From Mesostigma viride (Eukaryota > Streptophyta > Mesostigmatophyceae > Mesostigmatales > Mesostigmataceae), in contig RPFO01000102.1 of the NCBI GenBank assembly GCA_009746045.1, positions 628,322 through 690,321 on the forward strand: a DNA stretch of 62,000 nt. Direction: 5' to 3'. The position numbers were made by a program, and so were the translations under genes. Below the pieces are notes generated by a model, which made no database searches, was not told where the DNA came from, and was given only the letters and a program-made list of their open reading frames with translations. Positions 35,255 to 46,034 of this stretch are shown piece by piece (positions within the stretch are counted from its first letter, which is position 1; every line of letters starts with the position of its first letter).

Positions 35255-38200
35255 TCACACACACACACTCACACTCTTCTGCGAATGAAGCGGTGGTGGT
35301 GGTGCAGAAAAAGTAAAGAAAGCGACCATGATGACCAACCCGAAGCCCCACTCTACACACGCACGTTCGCCCCATCCCACCCCCTCCCCTCACCACCCAC
35401 CAGGTCTCCATCAAGCCCTCCCTGCCCACCCACCAGCCCCCTCCCGCCGTCGACACCCGTGAGGAGGTGAAGCAGCCGGACCGCCGGCGCCAGATCATCC
35501 GCTGCCTGGAGGTTCAGGTGATGCCTAACCTGCCCGAGGACGCGCGGGACATCCGGCTCGCCTTTGACGGCAACAAGTCCCTCTACACCGCGAAAGAGCT
35601 GCCGCGGATGCCCCCAGAGGGTGTCGTGCTCCAGGTCACGGTCCACGAGGACGCGGGGGGGGCATCTTCAAGGGGAGGAGGGGCGTCGTCCAGCAGGGAC
35701 AGGGACAGGGATAGGGATAGGGACGGGGGGGGGGGAGGGGCGCCTGCGAGCTCGGGTTCGCGGAGGAGGGGTCCTCCGATGTATGATGTGCACCTGCGGT
35801 CAGCGCGTTTGGTCGAACTGGCGAATATCGCGGATTTCATTCAGGGGAGGGTCCGTGTCCCCCCCCAGGACGTGGTCCAGGCGCTGGATGTGGTGCTCTC
35901 GCAGCATGGGTATGACCAGTTTGTGGGATTCAAGTCCAAGTTCTACCACCCGAGCTTTGGGCGGAGCGATGCGGGGCTCGGCTGCGAGTCATGGCGCGGG
36001 TTCTACCAGAGCGTACGGCTTACGCAGGCGGGCGTTGTGTGAGCGGCCTCTACCCTAAGCCTCAACCCACAACCCACAACCCACAACCCACAACCCACAA
36101 CCCTTAACCCCCGAAATTATAATTGTTGTCGTGGCGCGGGTTCTACCAGAGCGTGCGGCTCACGTAGGCGGGCGCCGTGTGAGCGGTGGCGCACGTTTCA
36201 ATTTGCCACCCTGATGCCACTGTCATTGTGGATAGTCACTGTAATTGTGGATAGTCACTGCCATTGTGGATAGTCACTGTCATTGTGGATAGTCACTGCC
36301 ATTGTGGATGCCACTGCCATTATGGATAGTCACTGTCATTGTGGATAGTCACTGTCATTGTGGATAGTCACTGTCATTGTGGATAGTCACTGTCATTGTG
36401 GATAGTCACTGTCATTGTGGATAGTCACTGTCATTGTGGATAGTCACTGTCATTGTGGATGCCACTGTCATTGTGGATGCCACTGTCATTGTGGATGCCA
36501 CTGTCACTGTGGATAGTCACTGTCATTGTGGATAGTCACTGTAATTGTGGATGCCACTGCCATTGTGGATAGTCACTGTCATTGTGGATAGTCACTGTCA
36601 TTGTGGATGCCACTGTCATTGTGGATGCCACTGTCATTGTGGATAGTCACTGCCATTGTGGATGCCACTGTCATTGTGGATAGTCACTGTCATTGTGGAT
36701 AGTCACTGTCATTGTGGATGCCACTGTCATTGTGGATAGTCACTGTCATTGTGGATAGTCACTGTCATTGTGGATAGTCACTGTCATTGTGGATAGTCAC
36801 TGTCATTGTGGATGCCACTGTCATTGTGGATAGTCACTGTAATTGTGGATGCCACTGTCATTGTGGATGCCACTGTCATTGTGGATAGTCACTGTAATTG
36901 TGGATGCCACTGTCATTGTGGATAGTCACTGTCATTGTGGATGCCACTGTCATTGTGGATAGTCACTGTAATTGTGGATGCCACTGTCACTGTGGATAGT
37001 CACTGTCATTGTGGATAGTCACTGTCATTGTGGATGCCACTGCCATTGTGGATAGTCACTGTCATTGTGGATAGTCACTGTCATTGTGGATAGTCACTGT
37101 CATTGTGGATGCCACTGTCATTGTGGATAGTCACTGCCATTGTGGATGCCACTGTCATTGTGGATAGTCACTGTCACTGTGGATAGTCACTGTCATTGTG
37201 GATAGTCACTGTCATTGTGGATAGTCACTGTAATTGTGGATAGTCACTGTCATTGTGGATGCCACTGTCATTGTGGATAGTCACTGTCATTGTGGATAGT
37301 CACTGTCATTGTGGATAGTCACTGTAATTGTGGATAGTCACTGTCATTGTGGATGCCACTGTCATTGTGGATAGTCACTGTCACTGTGGATAGTCACTGT
37401 CATTGTGGATAGTCACTGTCATTGTGGATAGTCACTGTAATTGTGGATGCCACTGTCATTGTGGATAGTCACTGTCATTGTGGATGCCACTGTCATTGTG
37501 GATAGTCACTGCCATTGTGGATGCCACTGTCATTGTGGATAGTCACTGTAATTGTGGATAGTCACTGTAATTGTGGATAGTCACTGTCATTGTGGATGCC
37601 ACTGTCATTGTGGATAGTCACTGTCACTGTGGATAGTCACTGTCATTGTGGATAGTCACTGCCATTGTGGATAGTCACTGTCATTGTGGATGCCACTGTC
37701 ATTGTGGATAGTCACTGCCATTGTGGATGCCACTGTCATTGTGGATAGTCACTGTAATTGTGGATAGTCACTGTCATTGTGGATAGTCACTGTCATTGTG
37801 GATGCCACTGCCATTGTGGATGCCACTGTCATTGTGGATAGTCACTGTCATTGTGGATGCCACTGTCATTGTGGATAGTCACTGTAATTGTGGATGCCAC
37901 TGTCACTGTGGATAGTCACTGTCATTGTGGATGCCACTGTCATTGTGGATAGTCACTGTCACTGTGGATAGTCACTGTCATTGTGGATAGTCACTGTAAT
38001 TGTGGATAGTCACTGTCACTGTGGATAGTCACTGTCATTGTGGATGCCACTGTCATTGTGGATAGTCACTGTCATTGTGGATAGTCACTGTCATTGTGGA
38101 TGCCACTGTCATTGTGGATAGTCACTGTAATTGTGGATGCCACTGCCATTGTGGATAGTCACTGTCATTGTGGATGCCACTGCCATTGTGGATGTTACTG

Positions 38201-41200
38201 TCATTGTGGATAGTCACTGTCATTGTGGATGCCACTGTCATTGTGGATAGTCACTGTAATTGTGGATGCCACTGTCACTGTGGATAGTCACTGTCATTGT
38301 GGATGCCACTGTCATTGTGGATAGTCACTGTCACTGTGGATAGTCACTGTCATTGTGGATGTCACTGTCATTGTGGATAGTCACTGTAATTGTGGATAGT
38401 CACTGTCATTGTGGATAGTCACTGTAATTGTGGATAGTCACTGTCATTGTGGATGCCACTGTCATTGTGGATGCCACTGTCATTGTGGATAGTCACTGTC
38501 ATTGTGGATAGTCACTGTCATTGTGGATAGTCACTGTCATTGTGGATGCCACTGTCATTGTGGATGCCACTGTCATTGTGGATAGTCACTGTCACTGTGG
38601 ATAGTCACTGTCATTGTGGATAGTCACTGTCATTGTGGATAGTCACTGTAATTGTGGATAGTCACTGTCATTGTGGATGCCACTGTCATTGTGGATGCCA
38701 CTGTCATTGTGGATAGTCACTGTCACTGTGGATAGTCACTGTCATTGTGGATAGTCACTGTCATTGTGGATAGTCACTGTAATTGTGGATGCCACTGTCA
38801 TTGTGGATGCCACTGTCATTGTGGATAGTCACTGTCATTGTGGATAGTCACTGTCATTGTGGATAGTCACTGTCATTGTGGATGCCACTGTCATTGTGGA
38901 TAGTCACTGTCACTGTGGATAGTCACTGTCATTGTGGATAGTCACTGTCATTGTGGATAGTCACTGTCACTGTGGATAGTCACTGTCACTGTGGATAGTC
39001 ACTGTCATTGTGGATAGTCACTGTCGTTGTGGATAGTCACTGTAATTGTGGATAGTCACTGTCATTGTGGATGCCACTGTCATTGTGGATAGTCACTGTC
39101 ACTGTGGATAGTCACTGTCATTGTGGATAGTCACTGTCATTGTGGATAGTCACTGTAATTGTGGATAGTCACTGTCATTGTGGATGCCACTGTCATTGTG
39201 GATAGTCACTGTCACTGTGGATAGTCACTGTCATTGTGGATAGTCACTGTCATTGTGGATAGTCACTGTAATTGTGGATGCCACTGTCATTGTGGATGCC
39301 ACTGTCATTGTGGATAGTCACTGTCATTGTGGATAGTCACTGTCATTGTGGATAGTCACTGTAATTGTGGATGCCACTGCCATTGTGGCTGTGGGCGTGG
39401 TTGTGGACGTGGTTCTGGAACGTGTCAGTGAAAAAAATAACTAATCCTAAACCTCGGACGTGTCACATTGCCGGTGCAGTGGGTATCTCGGTGTAAGCGG
39501 TTGTGTTGCGTGCGTGCTGGTAGATGGATGTGTTGGTATTAGAGTTGTTATTGCCGTTGTCACGAGTGTGGAGGGTAGTGTGGATGTCAGTGCAGAAATG
39601 ATAGTTGTCGTGGACCGTCTTTGTTGAGATTAGCTGCTACTGGTAGTTGTGTGAATGCTGGGGCGCGTCTCAGCCCACGTGGATTCTCACCCCCCGCAGT
39701 TGTCATTGTGGTTAGAGATGGGGTGGTTGTTGGTTGGGTCCCCGCACACACCCTCCATTCAACGTGGACGTGGTGGCCACTGTGACGGTGATCTTACGGT
39801 GCCTCTATAGCCCACAGCCAACTTGTTTCTTTTTCTCGGTAGGAAAACGACCTTTTCTTTTTCTTTTCTTTCCTTTCCCTTTCCTGCCGCTGCCGCATCT
39901 GCCAGCATCAACATGGACATGGTGGCGACTGCGACGGTCGCGTCATAGCTCCTTTACAGCACCCTACCTTATGTATGACAGCACCCTCACCCACGTGACG
40001 CAGTCTACGTGCTTTTAATGAAGGACTGCACTGTCAGCCTTTCCTATTACTCCTCCTTCGCTGTCCTCCTTTCCGTTCCAAGTCCCTTTCTTTACCCCCC
40101 CCCCCGACATCCCCCGTGGCATCTGCCAGCGTCAACATGGACAATGATGGTGGCGACCTCACATTGCTCGTATAGTGATTCTTCCCACACTACTTTTCTC
40201 ATTTCCTTTCACCCCCACTCCATCCCCCGTGGCATCCGCCAGCATCAACATGGACTCGGCAGCGACGGCGGCGATAGTCTCACAGTGCTCTTACAGTGAC
40301 TATTCCCATGGTACTTTTCTTTTGCGTGTGCCAGCGTCAACATGGACATGGTGGCGACCGCGATGATCGCCCCCCTTCCCATCGTGGATTACATCGCCCA
40401 GGCCCTGGGCAAGCAGGGCACGCGCGACCTGGCGCGCGGACTGTCCGACTTCGAGCGCAACAAGATCAAGCGGCTGCTCAAGAACCTCAAGGTGGAGACG
40501 CTGTACGGGAGCAAGCGCGGGTACAAGGTGTCGGGGATGGCGCGGGAGACGCCCGCGCAGGCCATGTTTGACGGGGATAATGGGGCCAGGATCTCCGTCG
40601 CGCGGTATTTTGAGGACAAGTATGGCTGCCGGCTGCAGTTCCCCAATCTTCCATGCGTGCAGGTGCGTGCGAGCGAGGGCGGGAGTGAGGGCTTGGGGTG
40701 GGTGGGAGGGAGGGGTGGGAGCATTGTGGGGTGGGGGGCAGGGGAACATGGGGGGCAGGGGGGGGGGGGGGGAAGAGTTGGCATGCGTGGGGGAGGGGGG
40801 AAGGGTGACAGGGGATGGGAGAGTGGGAAGGATAGGGCGGAGAAAGGAGAGGGGAGGAGGCAGAACGTAGTGGGATGGGGACAAGGAAAGGAGAGGGGAG
40901 GGGGAGGATGTTGGGGGATAGGGGCAAGTCTAGGTTTATATGCGATTCCTATGTAGCCTACGTTGCAACGTTGGGGTGTTTGATGGCAGAGGCCATCAAG
41001 GGCGCGACCGGAAATGCGCATTTGGCCATGTGTAGAGGTGGATAGATAGCCACGTGTCGTTTACACGCATGGTCTACAGCAAGAGAGGTTGGGAGATAGG
41101 CGCAGGGGATAAGTAGTTGGAAAGGTTGGGATGCATGTGGCACACATTAGAATGGATACATAGTCATGATTTGGGCAGTGTGAGCATGAGCCCACGTTTG

Positions 41201-44200
41201 CACTGCCAGTTGCGGCGACAAGCGCTAACATCTACAGGCCCACTGCACCCAATTGAGTATAAAACGTGGTCCTATAGACCCTAGCCGGAAGCCAGACAAA
41301 GTGGGGTGGGTCGTGGATTAGGGAGACAGGTGGGAGGTGCAGGGACAGCAAGTAGCCAGTTGGATTGGGGTAAAATAGGCACTTGATTGGGGTCATCAGA
41401 TAACTTGACTAGGAGGGGCAGTCAGCTTGTCCGTCTTAACTTGATTAGAGTCGTCAGTTATCTTGATTAGGAGAGGCAGCTTGTTTGTTGATGTCAGTGG
41501 CCTTCTCGAGTGGCGTGTATCAATCTTCTCCCTAAAGTACACTGCCCTGATTGTGCTGTCCATATTGACCCCATCCCCCCCCCCCCAAAACAATCTCCCC
41601 CTCAACCCCCCCCATTTCTCCCAGGTGGGCCCTGTCAAGCGCGGCATCCTGGTCCCGGCTGAATTGCTAAAGATTCGTAACGGCCAGCGGTACCTGGGCC
41701 GCATGACGCCCGGAATGGTCACCTCCCTCCTCAAAGCCGCTTGCATCCGCCCCAATGACCGCTTCCGCGAGCTCGAGGACACGCTCGCCCGCTGCGACCT
41801 AAACAACGACCCCTTCATGAAGGCCTTCTCCCTGGGGGTGGACCCAAAGCCCCTCGACGTGAAGGCCCGGCTGCTGGAGCCCCCGAGCCTGTTCTATGGT
41901 GATGGGCCACTGAACGCGCAAGCGGGTCAGTGGAACATGACGGGCCGGCGCGTGTTCGAGGGCGCCACGATCAACGCGTGGATGGCGCTGAACCTTGACT
42001 GCTCGCTCGCCGAGGGCACGTTCCACAGCTTCCTGGAGACGCTCGCGCACAAGTGCGTGGGCATCGGCATGCGCATGGGGCCGCCGATTGCGCGGCCGTT
42101 GATGGGCCAGATCACGCACGCGGAGGAGAGGCTGCGTGAGGCGGTGGCGGCGGCCAGGGAGGCGATCGTGAGGAAGAGCGAGGGGAATCCGCTGTCCTGG
42201 ATGCAGCTGCGGCCGGAGGTGGGTTTGGAATGGCCCCTCCCCCCCCCCCCCTTCCCATTTTCCCCATGGCTTCATTTTCCCTTATTTCCCCTTTTCTTTG
42301 CTATGTTTTTTTCCCTTTGTCTTTCCCCCCTTTTCCCCCTTTGTTTGTTCCCCCTCACCCCCCCCCCCCTTTTCCCCCCCCTCTGTTTCTTTCCCGTTGG
42401 CTTTTCCCTTTGTTTCTTTCCCATGTTTTTTTTTAGCCTTCTTTGAAAGTGTGTTTTGCGCAAGTGGGTTGATCCGCAGCGTTTGCAGGTGAGTTCTTGT
42501 TCATGCGTTTGGTGCATGGTAGGTGGGGGTTGGTGGGCGGTGATGGGACTTGTACACACTCCCCCCTTCACCTCAAAGAATGGGGTCCGACCAAACCAGT
42601 GCTTGTGTTTCGACTCTTACTATTGTGATTAAATTCTACTAGATTCCTACTACATTCTACTAGATTGTACTACTTGTAGAGTCAAATCCAGGGTCTAATT
42701 TTCTTGTACTCTGGAAACTTTTGGTAAAATAGGAGGTGTACTTTGGAGAATGGTAGGTGCTCGTTATTACGTAAATAATAGGCCGCAGTCTCGTTCCGCC
42801 AACGTCCCGAGGTCAAAATTTGCTGGTATCTTTTCCTTTTGTTTTCCCGCGTTCTTTGCTAAGTTTGTTTGAATTGCCACCAGTGGCTCTTATTTCCTTA
42901 GATATCGGCGCTGTATCCCTTTCGTACGTCCCTCGCTATATCCTTTACTAGATCCCGCGCAATATCCTATTACTACGTCCCGCGCTATATATCCCTTTAT
43001 CTACCTCCCCCGCAACATCCTATTACTACGTCCCGCACTATATCCTATTACTACGTCCCACACTATATCCTATTACTACGTCCCACACTTTATCCTATTA
43101 CTACGTCCCACACTATATCCTATTACTACGTCCCACACTATATCCTATTACTACGTCCCACACTTTATCCTATTACTACGTCCCACACTATATCCTATTA
43201 CTACATCCTGCGCTCCCTCGTCCGCACCAGCTGCTGGTGGTCGTGCTCAAGGATAAACGCATTTTAGTATAACATGATCAAGCGCTTGCGCCCCTTGCTA
43301 GCTACTAAAGCCCTCCCTGATGCCTCTTTGCCACCTCCCTCCCCCCCCATGCCCCTTTGCCACCTCCCCCCCCTATGCCCCTTTACTCCCTCCTTCCCCT
43401 ATGCCCCTTGGCCTTCTTCACACGACAGCTGCTGGTGGTTGTGCTCAAGGATAAATGCAACGAGTACAACATGATCAAGCGCGTCTGCGAGACGGAACTG
43501 GGCGTCATCACCCAGTGCGTGCTCTCCAAGCACGTCCACAAGCACGGGAACCAGCTCGACCAGTACCTCGCCAACGTCGCGCTGAAAATAAACGTCAAGG
43601 CGGGGGGGAGGAATAACGCGCTGCTGCCAAAGGGGCCGGTCCCGTCCAGGCTCCCTCCTCACATGGCCAGCGGTCCTGGGCTCCTGGCGCAGGAGCCAAC
43701 GATCATCTTCGGCGCCGATGTGGTGCACCCGACCGGTACGTTTATTGTTAGCCAGACTCACAGCTAGCCTTATCAGATATACTAGTGCAACTGTAGTATA
43801 TTGTATAACTGGAGTATAGGCTATGGGGGTATAGGCGCCAATGGGGTGCACCCGACCGGTACGTTTATCTTCGGCTACTGCAATGTCTATCTGATTAAGG
43901 AGACATGTAACTATAGCACTTGATGACAGGCTAGCATAGGGGCGGAGTATTGCACGGTAGCATAGGGGCTGACCACTGAACGATAGTATAGGAGTCGACG
44001 TGGCGCACCTGACCAGTAGGGATTATCACAGTTTAGCGTGTACTGTGTCATGTTTTCGGTACCTACTAATTTATTGGCTCTTAGGATTTTGTCACGGAGG
44101 TAAGCCTTCTTCTTTCCCTCACCTTCCTTTCCTGTCCTTACCGGACTTCCCTTTGCACACGTTTGCCTTAACTCCTTCTTGTCCCTTGTTGTCCCTTTGT

Positions 44201-45477
44201 TCCCTCTAGCCAGGATGCCCTTCCATTTTTGCTTGCGTATCAACTATCTGGGGTTGAAGGTTCTTTGATTGGGACCCACGTGACGCATTCACGTGCTTTA
44301 ATTAATAGCTTCCCCCTCCCCTCCCCTCCCTCTCCCCTCCTCCCCTCCCCCCCCTCCCCTCCCCTCCTCCCTCCCCTCCCCTCCCCTCCCCTCCCTCCCC
44401 TCCCCTCCCTCCCCTCCCCTCCCCTCCCTCCCCTCCCCTCCCCTCCCCTCCCCTCCCCTCCCCTCCCTCCCCTCCCCTCCCCTCCCCTCCCCTCCCCTCC
44501 CCTCCCCTCCCCTCCCCTCCCCTCCCCTCCCCTCCCTCCCCTCCCTCCCCTCCCCTCCCCTCCCCTCCCCTCCCCTCCCCTCCCCTCCCCTCCCCTCCCC
44601 TCCCTTTCCCATGTGCACCCCACGTTTTTGTGTTCACCCCATGCTTCCGACAGGCTTCGAGGCCGGCTGGCCGTCCGTGGCCTCCGTCGTGGCCTCCATG
44701 GACTGGCCGCACGCAACAAAGTACCGCGCCAGCATGCGCTCCCAAATCGGCCGCAAGGAGATCATCGAGAACCTGTTCACGACCAGGCAGCAGCCCGACG
44801 GCGCGCTGGTCGGCGACGGCCTCATCCTCGAGCAGCTGAAGCAGTTCTACGCCAGCACGGGCGGCCTCAAGCCGAGCCGGATAATCTTCTACCGCGACGG
44901 TGTCTCCGAGGGGCAGTTCAAGGCGGTGCTGCTGCACGAGCTCACGGCGATCCGCCAGGCGTGCTGCGCGATTGAGCCGGAGTACTGCCCCCGCATCACG
45001 TTCATCGTCGTTCAGAAGAAGCACAACACGCGGTTCTGCCCCGTGAATCCCGCGGACACGTGCGCGGGCCCCTCGGGTAATGTCAAGCCCGGCCTAGTGG
45101 TGGATACCGATGTGTGCCACCCGACCGACCATGACTTCTACCTCACGTCCCACGTAGGCCTCCAGGGCACCGCCAAGCCCACGCATTACAACGTTCTGTG
45201 GGACGAGAACAAGTTCAGCGCGGACGACATCCAGGAGCTCACGAACGGGCTCTGTTACACTTTTGCACGCTGCACGCGGTCTGTCTCGGTCGTCCCGGCC
45301 GTGTACTACGCGCACCTCGCGGCGTTCCGCGCGCGGCTATACTTAGAAAAGGAGGAGTCATACTCAGACACCGAGTCGCGAGCGTCGCAGGCGGACGCGC
45401 CGATGGTGGGCGGCCACCGCCTGGTGCCGCTCCCTCCACTGGTGCCATTTGTGCAAACTCGGATGTTTTACTGCTAG
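32006..45477 (+). CDS. Argonaute (AGO clade) with intact slicer tetrad, eight exons
   Basis: Joined exons give 1084 residues. Argonautes bind small RNAs and cleave or silence matching transcripts. Residues 1-108 are a Gly/Arg-rich RGG tail ([13 protein letters not shown]), like algal Argonautes and a usual site of arginine methylation. N domain from about 140 ([30 protein letters not shown]); linker 1 ([24 protein letters not shown]); PAZ about 405-515 ([34 protein letters not shown]); linker 2 and MID from about 515 ([50 protein letters not shown]); PIWI to the end. The DEDH tetrad is complete: D805 (GADVVHPT), E846 (GRKEIIENL), D892 ([10 protein letters not shown]) and H1031 ([10 protein letters not shown]). 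The C-terminus MFYC is typical of the family. Slicing activity is predicted, not shown. Start ATG has A at -3. Confidence 0.95.
32546..32637 (+). CDS. AGO exon 2
   Basis: Acceptor GATGTGCAG; encodes [19 protein letters not shown] and on to IQARVQ; donor GTAAGG in phase 0. Confidence 0.8.
33318..33480. repeat. Minisatellite in AGO intron 2
   Basis: About five units of GGGTTGGGATGATGGGTGCG followed by ATGATGGGT or ATAATGGGT, G-rich on the sense strand. Confidence 0.8.
33789..33938 (+). CDS. AGO exon 3 (N domain)
   Basis: Acceptor CCTGGCCAG after a pyrimidine tract of more than 100 bp; encodes [20 protein letters not shown] and ends ADVYHYD; donor GTACGT in phase 0. Confidence 0.9.
34670..35075. 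repeat. Tandem repeats in AGO intron 3
   Basis: Units of about 72 bp with GATATCAGGGTATCTGGTAA, CCTGACGATAATGTTGCTGA and TTAACAGCTTGTCGTTGG, followed by shorter derived units. 34140-34215 also duplicates AATAAGCTTCTAATGTG several times. Confidence 0.75.
35404..36038 (+). CDS. AGO exon 4 (N domain and linker 1)
   Basis: Acceptor CACCACCAG; starts VSIKPSL and ends VRLTQAGV plus two bases before donor GTGAGC. Contains an (RD)n/poly-Gly insert coded by GGGACAGGGATA-type repeats at 35695-35740. Confidence 0.9.
36060..36105 (+). repeat. (ACAACCC)n heptanucleotide run
   Basis: Six ACAACCC units directly behind exon 4. Telomere-like in length but not a known telomere motif. Confidence 0.7.
36128..36187 (+). 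repeat. Copy of the AGO exon 4 donor edge
   Basis: TGGCGCGGGTTCTACCAGAG followed by GCGGCTCACGTAGGCGGGCG and TGTGAGCGG repeats 35992-36046 with a handful of substitutions. One makes an in-frame TAG. It includes an intact GTGAGC donor. Confidence 0.85.
36190..39390. repeat. 18/19-bp minisatellite in AGO intron 4, about 170 units
   Basis: Units are CACTGTCATTGTGGATAGT (19 bp) or CACTGTCATTGTGGATGC (18 bp), with sub-variants AATTG, CACTG and GCCATTG. Variant order is irregular but contains higher-order blocks that recur (for example around 37180, 37385, 38580, 38715 and 39205). Confidence 0.95.
39757..40300 (+). repeat. Four decayed copies of the AGO exon 5 acceptor edge
   Basis: Copies at 39757-39796, 39897-39948, 40121-40180 and 40231-40300. 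Three keep the acceptor and following bases (GCCAGCATCAACATGGACAT, GCCAGCGTCAACATGGACAA, GCCAGCATCAACATGGACTC) against the true GCCAGCGTCAACATGGACAT. All lose the frame within 20-50 bp. Confidence 0.85.
39990..40018 (+). repeat. Short CACGTG-type element, copy 5
   Basis: CCCACGTGACGCAGTCTACG then TGCTTTTAATGAAG, inside AGO intron 4, between two of the exon 5 edge copies. Confidence 0.5.
40335..40662 (+). CDS. AGO exon 5 (PAZ)
   Basis: Acceptor GTGTGCCAG; encodes [19 protein letters not shown] through NLPCVQ; donor GTGCGT in phase 0. Four decayed copies of its 5' edge precede it. Confidence 0.9.
40663..41624. other. AGO intron 5
   Basis: The first 250 bp are extremely G-rich on the sense strand (GGGGGG runs at 40755-40905). 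The rest is mixed and ends in a C-rich pyrimidine tract. Nothing else seen. Confidence 0.5.
41625..42218 (+). CDS. AGO exon 6 (linker 2 and MID)
   Basis: Acceptor TTCTCCCAG; 198 codons from [15 protein letters not shown] to WMQLRPE; donor GTGGGT in phase 0. Confidence 0.92.
42960..43210. repeat. 26-bp tandem repeat in AGO intron 6
   Basis: Nine or so units of CCTATTACTACGTCCCACAC and TATAT. Confidence 0.85.
43226..43290 (+). repeat. Copy of the AGO exon 7 acceptor edge
   Basis: CACCAGCTGCTGGTGGTCGT and GCTCAAGGATAAACGC, then ATGATCAAGCGC, copy 43423-43482. An internal TTTTAGTATAAC replaces CAACGAGTACAAC and breaks the frame. Confidence 0.85.
43429..43735 (+). CDS. AGO exon 7 (MID-PIWI, first catalytic Asp)
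   Basis: Acceptor CACGACAG; from [20 protein letters not shown] to [11 protein letters not shown] plus one base; donor GTACGT. Confidence 0.92.
43829..44020 (+). repeat. Two copies of the AGO exon 7 donor edge
   Basis: GGCGCCAATGGGGTGCACCC, GACCGGTACGTTTAT at 43829-43872 is nearly identical to the true edge at 43711-43745 and keeps the donor. GTCGACGTGGCGCACCTGAC at 43989 is a more decayed copy. Confidence 0.85.
44251..44307 (+). repeat. Short CACGTG-type element, copy 6
   Basis: GGGGTTGAAGGTTCTTTGAT, then CCCACGTGACGCATTCACGT and GCTTTAATTAATAG, in AGO intron 7. Confidence 0.55.
44310..44606. repeat. (CCCCT)n polypyrimidine satellite before AGO exon 8
   Basis: About 300 bp of CCCCT/CCCT on the sense strand with almost no purine, ending 47 bp before the exon 8 acceptor. 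Confidence 0.95.
44654..45477 (+). CDS. AGO exon 8 (PIWI, C-terminus)
   Basis: Acceptor CTTCCGACAG; from [19 protein letters not shown] to QTRMFYC and TAG. Carries E846, D892 and H1031. Confidence 0.95.
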
Positions 45478-46034
45478 AGGTTACTGTGGCCTCGGCTGTT
45501 TTACAGTTTGTGGGCACTGGTGCTGCAGAGTTTAGATGCCACTGGTTTGCTCTAATAGTTGAAACTAGAGATGTTCATTTCAGCTTGCTTTTTGTCAAGC
45601 TGACAAGGTCATGCCATGGATGTCTAGAAGGCAGCTAGAGCGTACAAGCGTCGGGTATGAGATACTTAGCATTCGTGCCTGGATTGACATTTATCACGCC
45701 CCTCAAATGTTGCCAGCCCATGCAGAGGTATTCCGGGGGTACGTAGTACATCCCTGTTTTGTCGAGGTACTCCACTGTACTCCATGTACTACCATATACA
45801 TAACACGCTAGCTGGGCATCTATAGTGTGCATGTTCATGTGCACACTTGAGTTGTCACTCATGCGCACCCTGCACGAGCCTGTTATGAGCATAAAGCCTA
45901 GCCAGGGGTGCGCTTAGCAGCCCTTTGTAACTGCTTTCTTTTGCCCCCAGGCCAACGGCGGGCGGTTCTAATATAAAATTTCCTAATTAGATGCAGGGTG
46001 GATATGAAAATCTTAGAAAGCTGGGTTGTTTGAA
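45478..46034. other. AGO 3' flank
   Basis: Probable 3' UTR. TGTAA (in CCCTTTGTAACTGC) lies at about 45926, some 450 bp after the stop, and could be an algal-type polyadenylation signal. No gene. Confidence 0.4.

Noticed and set aside
36060-36105. Internal telomere repeat
   Set aside because: The unit is ACAACCC, present only six times; no known telomere unit matches.
36190-39390. CRISPR-like array of short repeats
   Set aside because: No unique spacers between repeats, units are directly tandem, and the array lies in an intron of a eukaryotic gene.
40300-41021. Pro-rich antisense frames over AGO exon 5 and intron 5
   Set aside because: Shadows of the PAZ exon and of the G-rich intron start.
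44229-44719. Pro/Ser- and Gly/Glu-rich frames
   Set aside because: Produced by the (CCCCT)n polypyrimidine satellite before AGO exon 8.
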